The translations under genes and the position numbers were made by a program. From NCBI GenBank assembly GCA_949283205.1, contig CASDSD010000027.1, positions 29,721-93,720 of the forward strand: a stretch of DNA of 64,000 bases, in the 5' to 3' direction. Origin of the DNA: an uncultured Alistipes sp. GTDB lineage: Bacteria; Bacteroidota; Bacteroidia; Bacteroidales; Rikenellaceae. The notes under the pieces were generated by a model that searched no databases, had not been told where the DNA came from, and saw nothing but the letters and a program-made list of their open reading frames with translations. Below, one piece after another: positions 63,756 to 64,000 of this stretch; position 1 is the stretch's first letter, and each line of letters opens with the position of its first letter.

Positions 63756-64000
63756 GCGTGAGAAAGTGCGGGAGCGGTGTGAGGAGTGATGTGGACGGCG
63801 CGTTCTAATGTGCGGGAGCGGTGTGAATGAATGCGGGTTCCGGCGCGTGAGAAAGTGCGGGAGCGGTGTGAGGAGTGATGTGGACGGCGCGTTCTAATGT
63901 GCGGGAGCGGTGTGAATGAATGCGGGTTCCGGCGCGTGAGAAAGTGCGGGAGCGGAGTGGGGAGTGATGTGGACGGCGCGTTCTAATGTGCGGGAGCGGT
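63756..64000. repeat. 89-bp nested tandem repeat, cut by the window end
   Basis: Units start at 63756, 63845 and 63934 (period exactly 89 bp), with about 2.75 copies visible. Copies 1 and 2 look identical; copy 3 differs by at least two substitutions near 63956-63960. Each unit contains GTGCGGGAGCGGTGTGA twice (63766-63782, 63810-63826 and so on), spaced 44 and 45 bp, and both halves share CGGCGCGT. The unit is therefore itself a diverged two-fold repeat. Confidence 0.95.

Noticed and set aside
63756-64000. The terminal repeat as a CRISPR array.
   Set aside because: The segments between the 17-bp repeats are themselves repeated rather than unique, repeats are too short, and no cas gene is nearby.

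Overview
The window reads as a chromosome segment of a gut-type Bacteroidetes, most likely Rikenellaceae/Alistipes. This rests on the high-GC coding sequence, the Bacteroidetes -7 promoter box TAnnTTTG (often with a -33 TTTG about 19-21 nt upstream) in front of many genes, fimbrillin-like and TlpA/DUF4369-type lipoproteins, DUF4301, a bacterial V-type ATPase operon and pyruvate phosphate dikinase. The genus is an inference; no rRNA is present. Coding density is high. No transposase, integrase, phage gene or CRISPR array was found.

Layout. 0.1-2.5 kb: YitT-family membrane protein and miaB. 2.6-8.8 kb (minus): thioredoxin-like lipoprotein, ppdK, then mnmA followed by a secreted endonuclease/exonuclease/phosphatase-fold protein that has lost its catalytic residues. 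9-11.3 kb: PRTase-like protein and a cytosine-permease-type transporter. 11.4-13 kb (minus): fimbrillin-like lipoprotein preceded by a 39-codon ORF. 13.4-13.9 kb: tRNA-Arg(TCT) and tRNA-His(GTG), each with a complete promoter and terminator. 14-21.3 kb: heparinase II/III-like protein, groES-groEL, ThuA-domain protein, GH76-like lipoprotein, CYTH protein. 21.4-28.3 kb: gdhA, PadR regulator plus DUF2812 membrane protein, large M16 peptidase, gcvT. 28.4-34.6 kb (minus): GNAT-like protein, ruvC, lpxD followed by two tandem TlpA-like lipoproteins, coaD. 34.7-42.4 kb (minus): Tricorn-like S41 protease, murB, tilS, holA and a degenerate class-IV aminotransferase-fold protein. 42.5-45.8 kb: DUF4301 protein and two tandem GH16 enzymes. 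46.1-53.7 kb: V-type ATPase operon E-DUF2764-A-B-D-I-K. 53.8-60 kb: glutaminyl cyclotransferase lipoprotein, homocysteine S-methyltransferase domain protein, M20 amidohydrolase, rnr, mqnC. 60.1-63.6 kb: tig, clpP, clpX. The window ends in an 89-bp tandem repeat that is still running at base 64000.

How the genes fit together. Much of the window is housekeeping: proteostasis (GroESL, trigger factor, ClpXP, M16 and S41 peptidases), tRNA modification (MiaB, MnmA, TilS), envelope precursors (LpxD, MurB), CoA and menaquinone synthesis (CoaD, MqnC) and anaerobic energy metabolism (PpdK, GdhA, V-ATPase). The accessory layer is secreted or lipid-anchored: GH16 x2, GH76, heparinase-like, fimbrillin-like and TlpA-like proteins, without SusC/SusD partners in the window. 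The points most worth following up are the 39-codon ORF before the fimbrillin gene, two proteins that keep a fold but have lost catalytic residues, the nested terminal repeat, an unusual groES upstream region with a sigma-54-like element, and a V-ATPase whose ring subunit carries Na+-type ligands.
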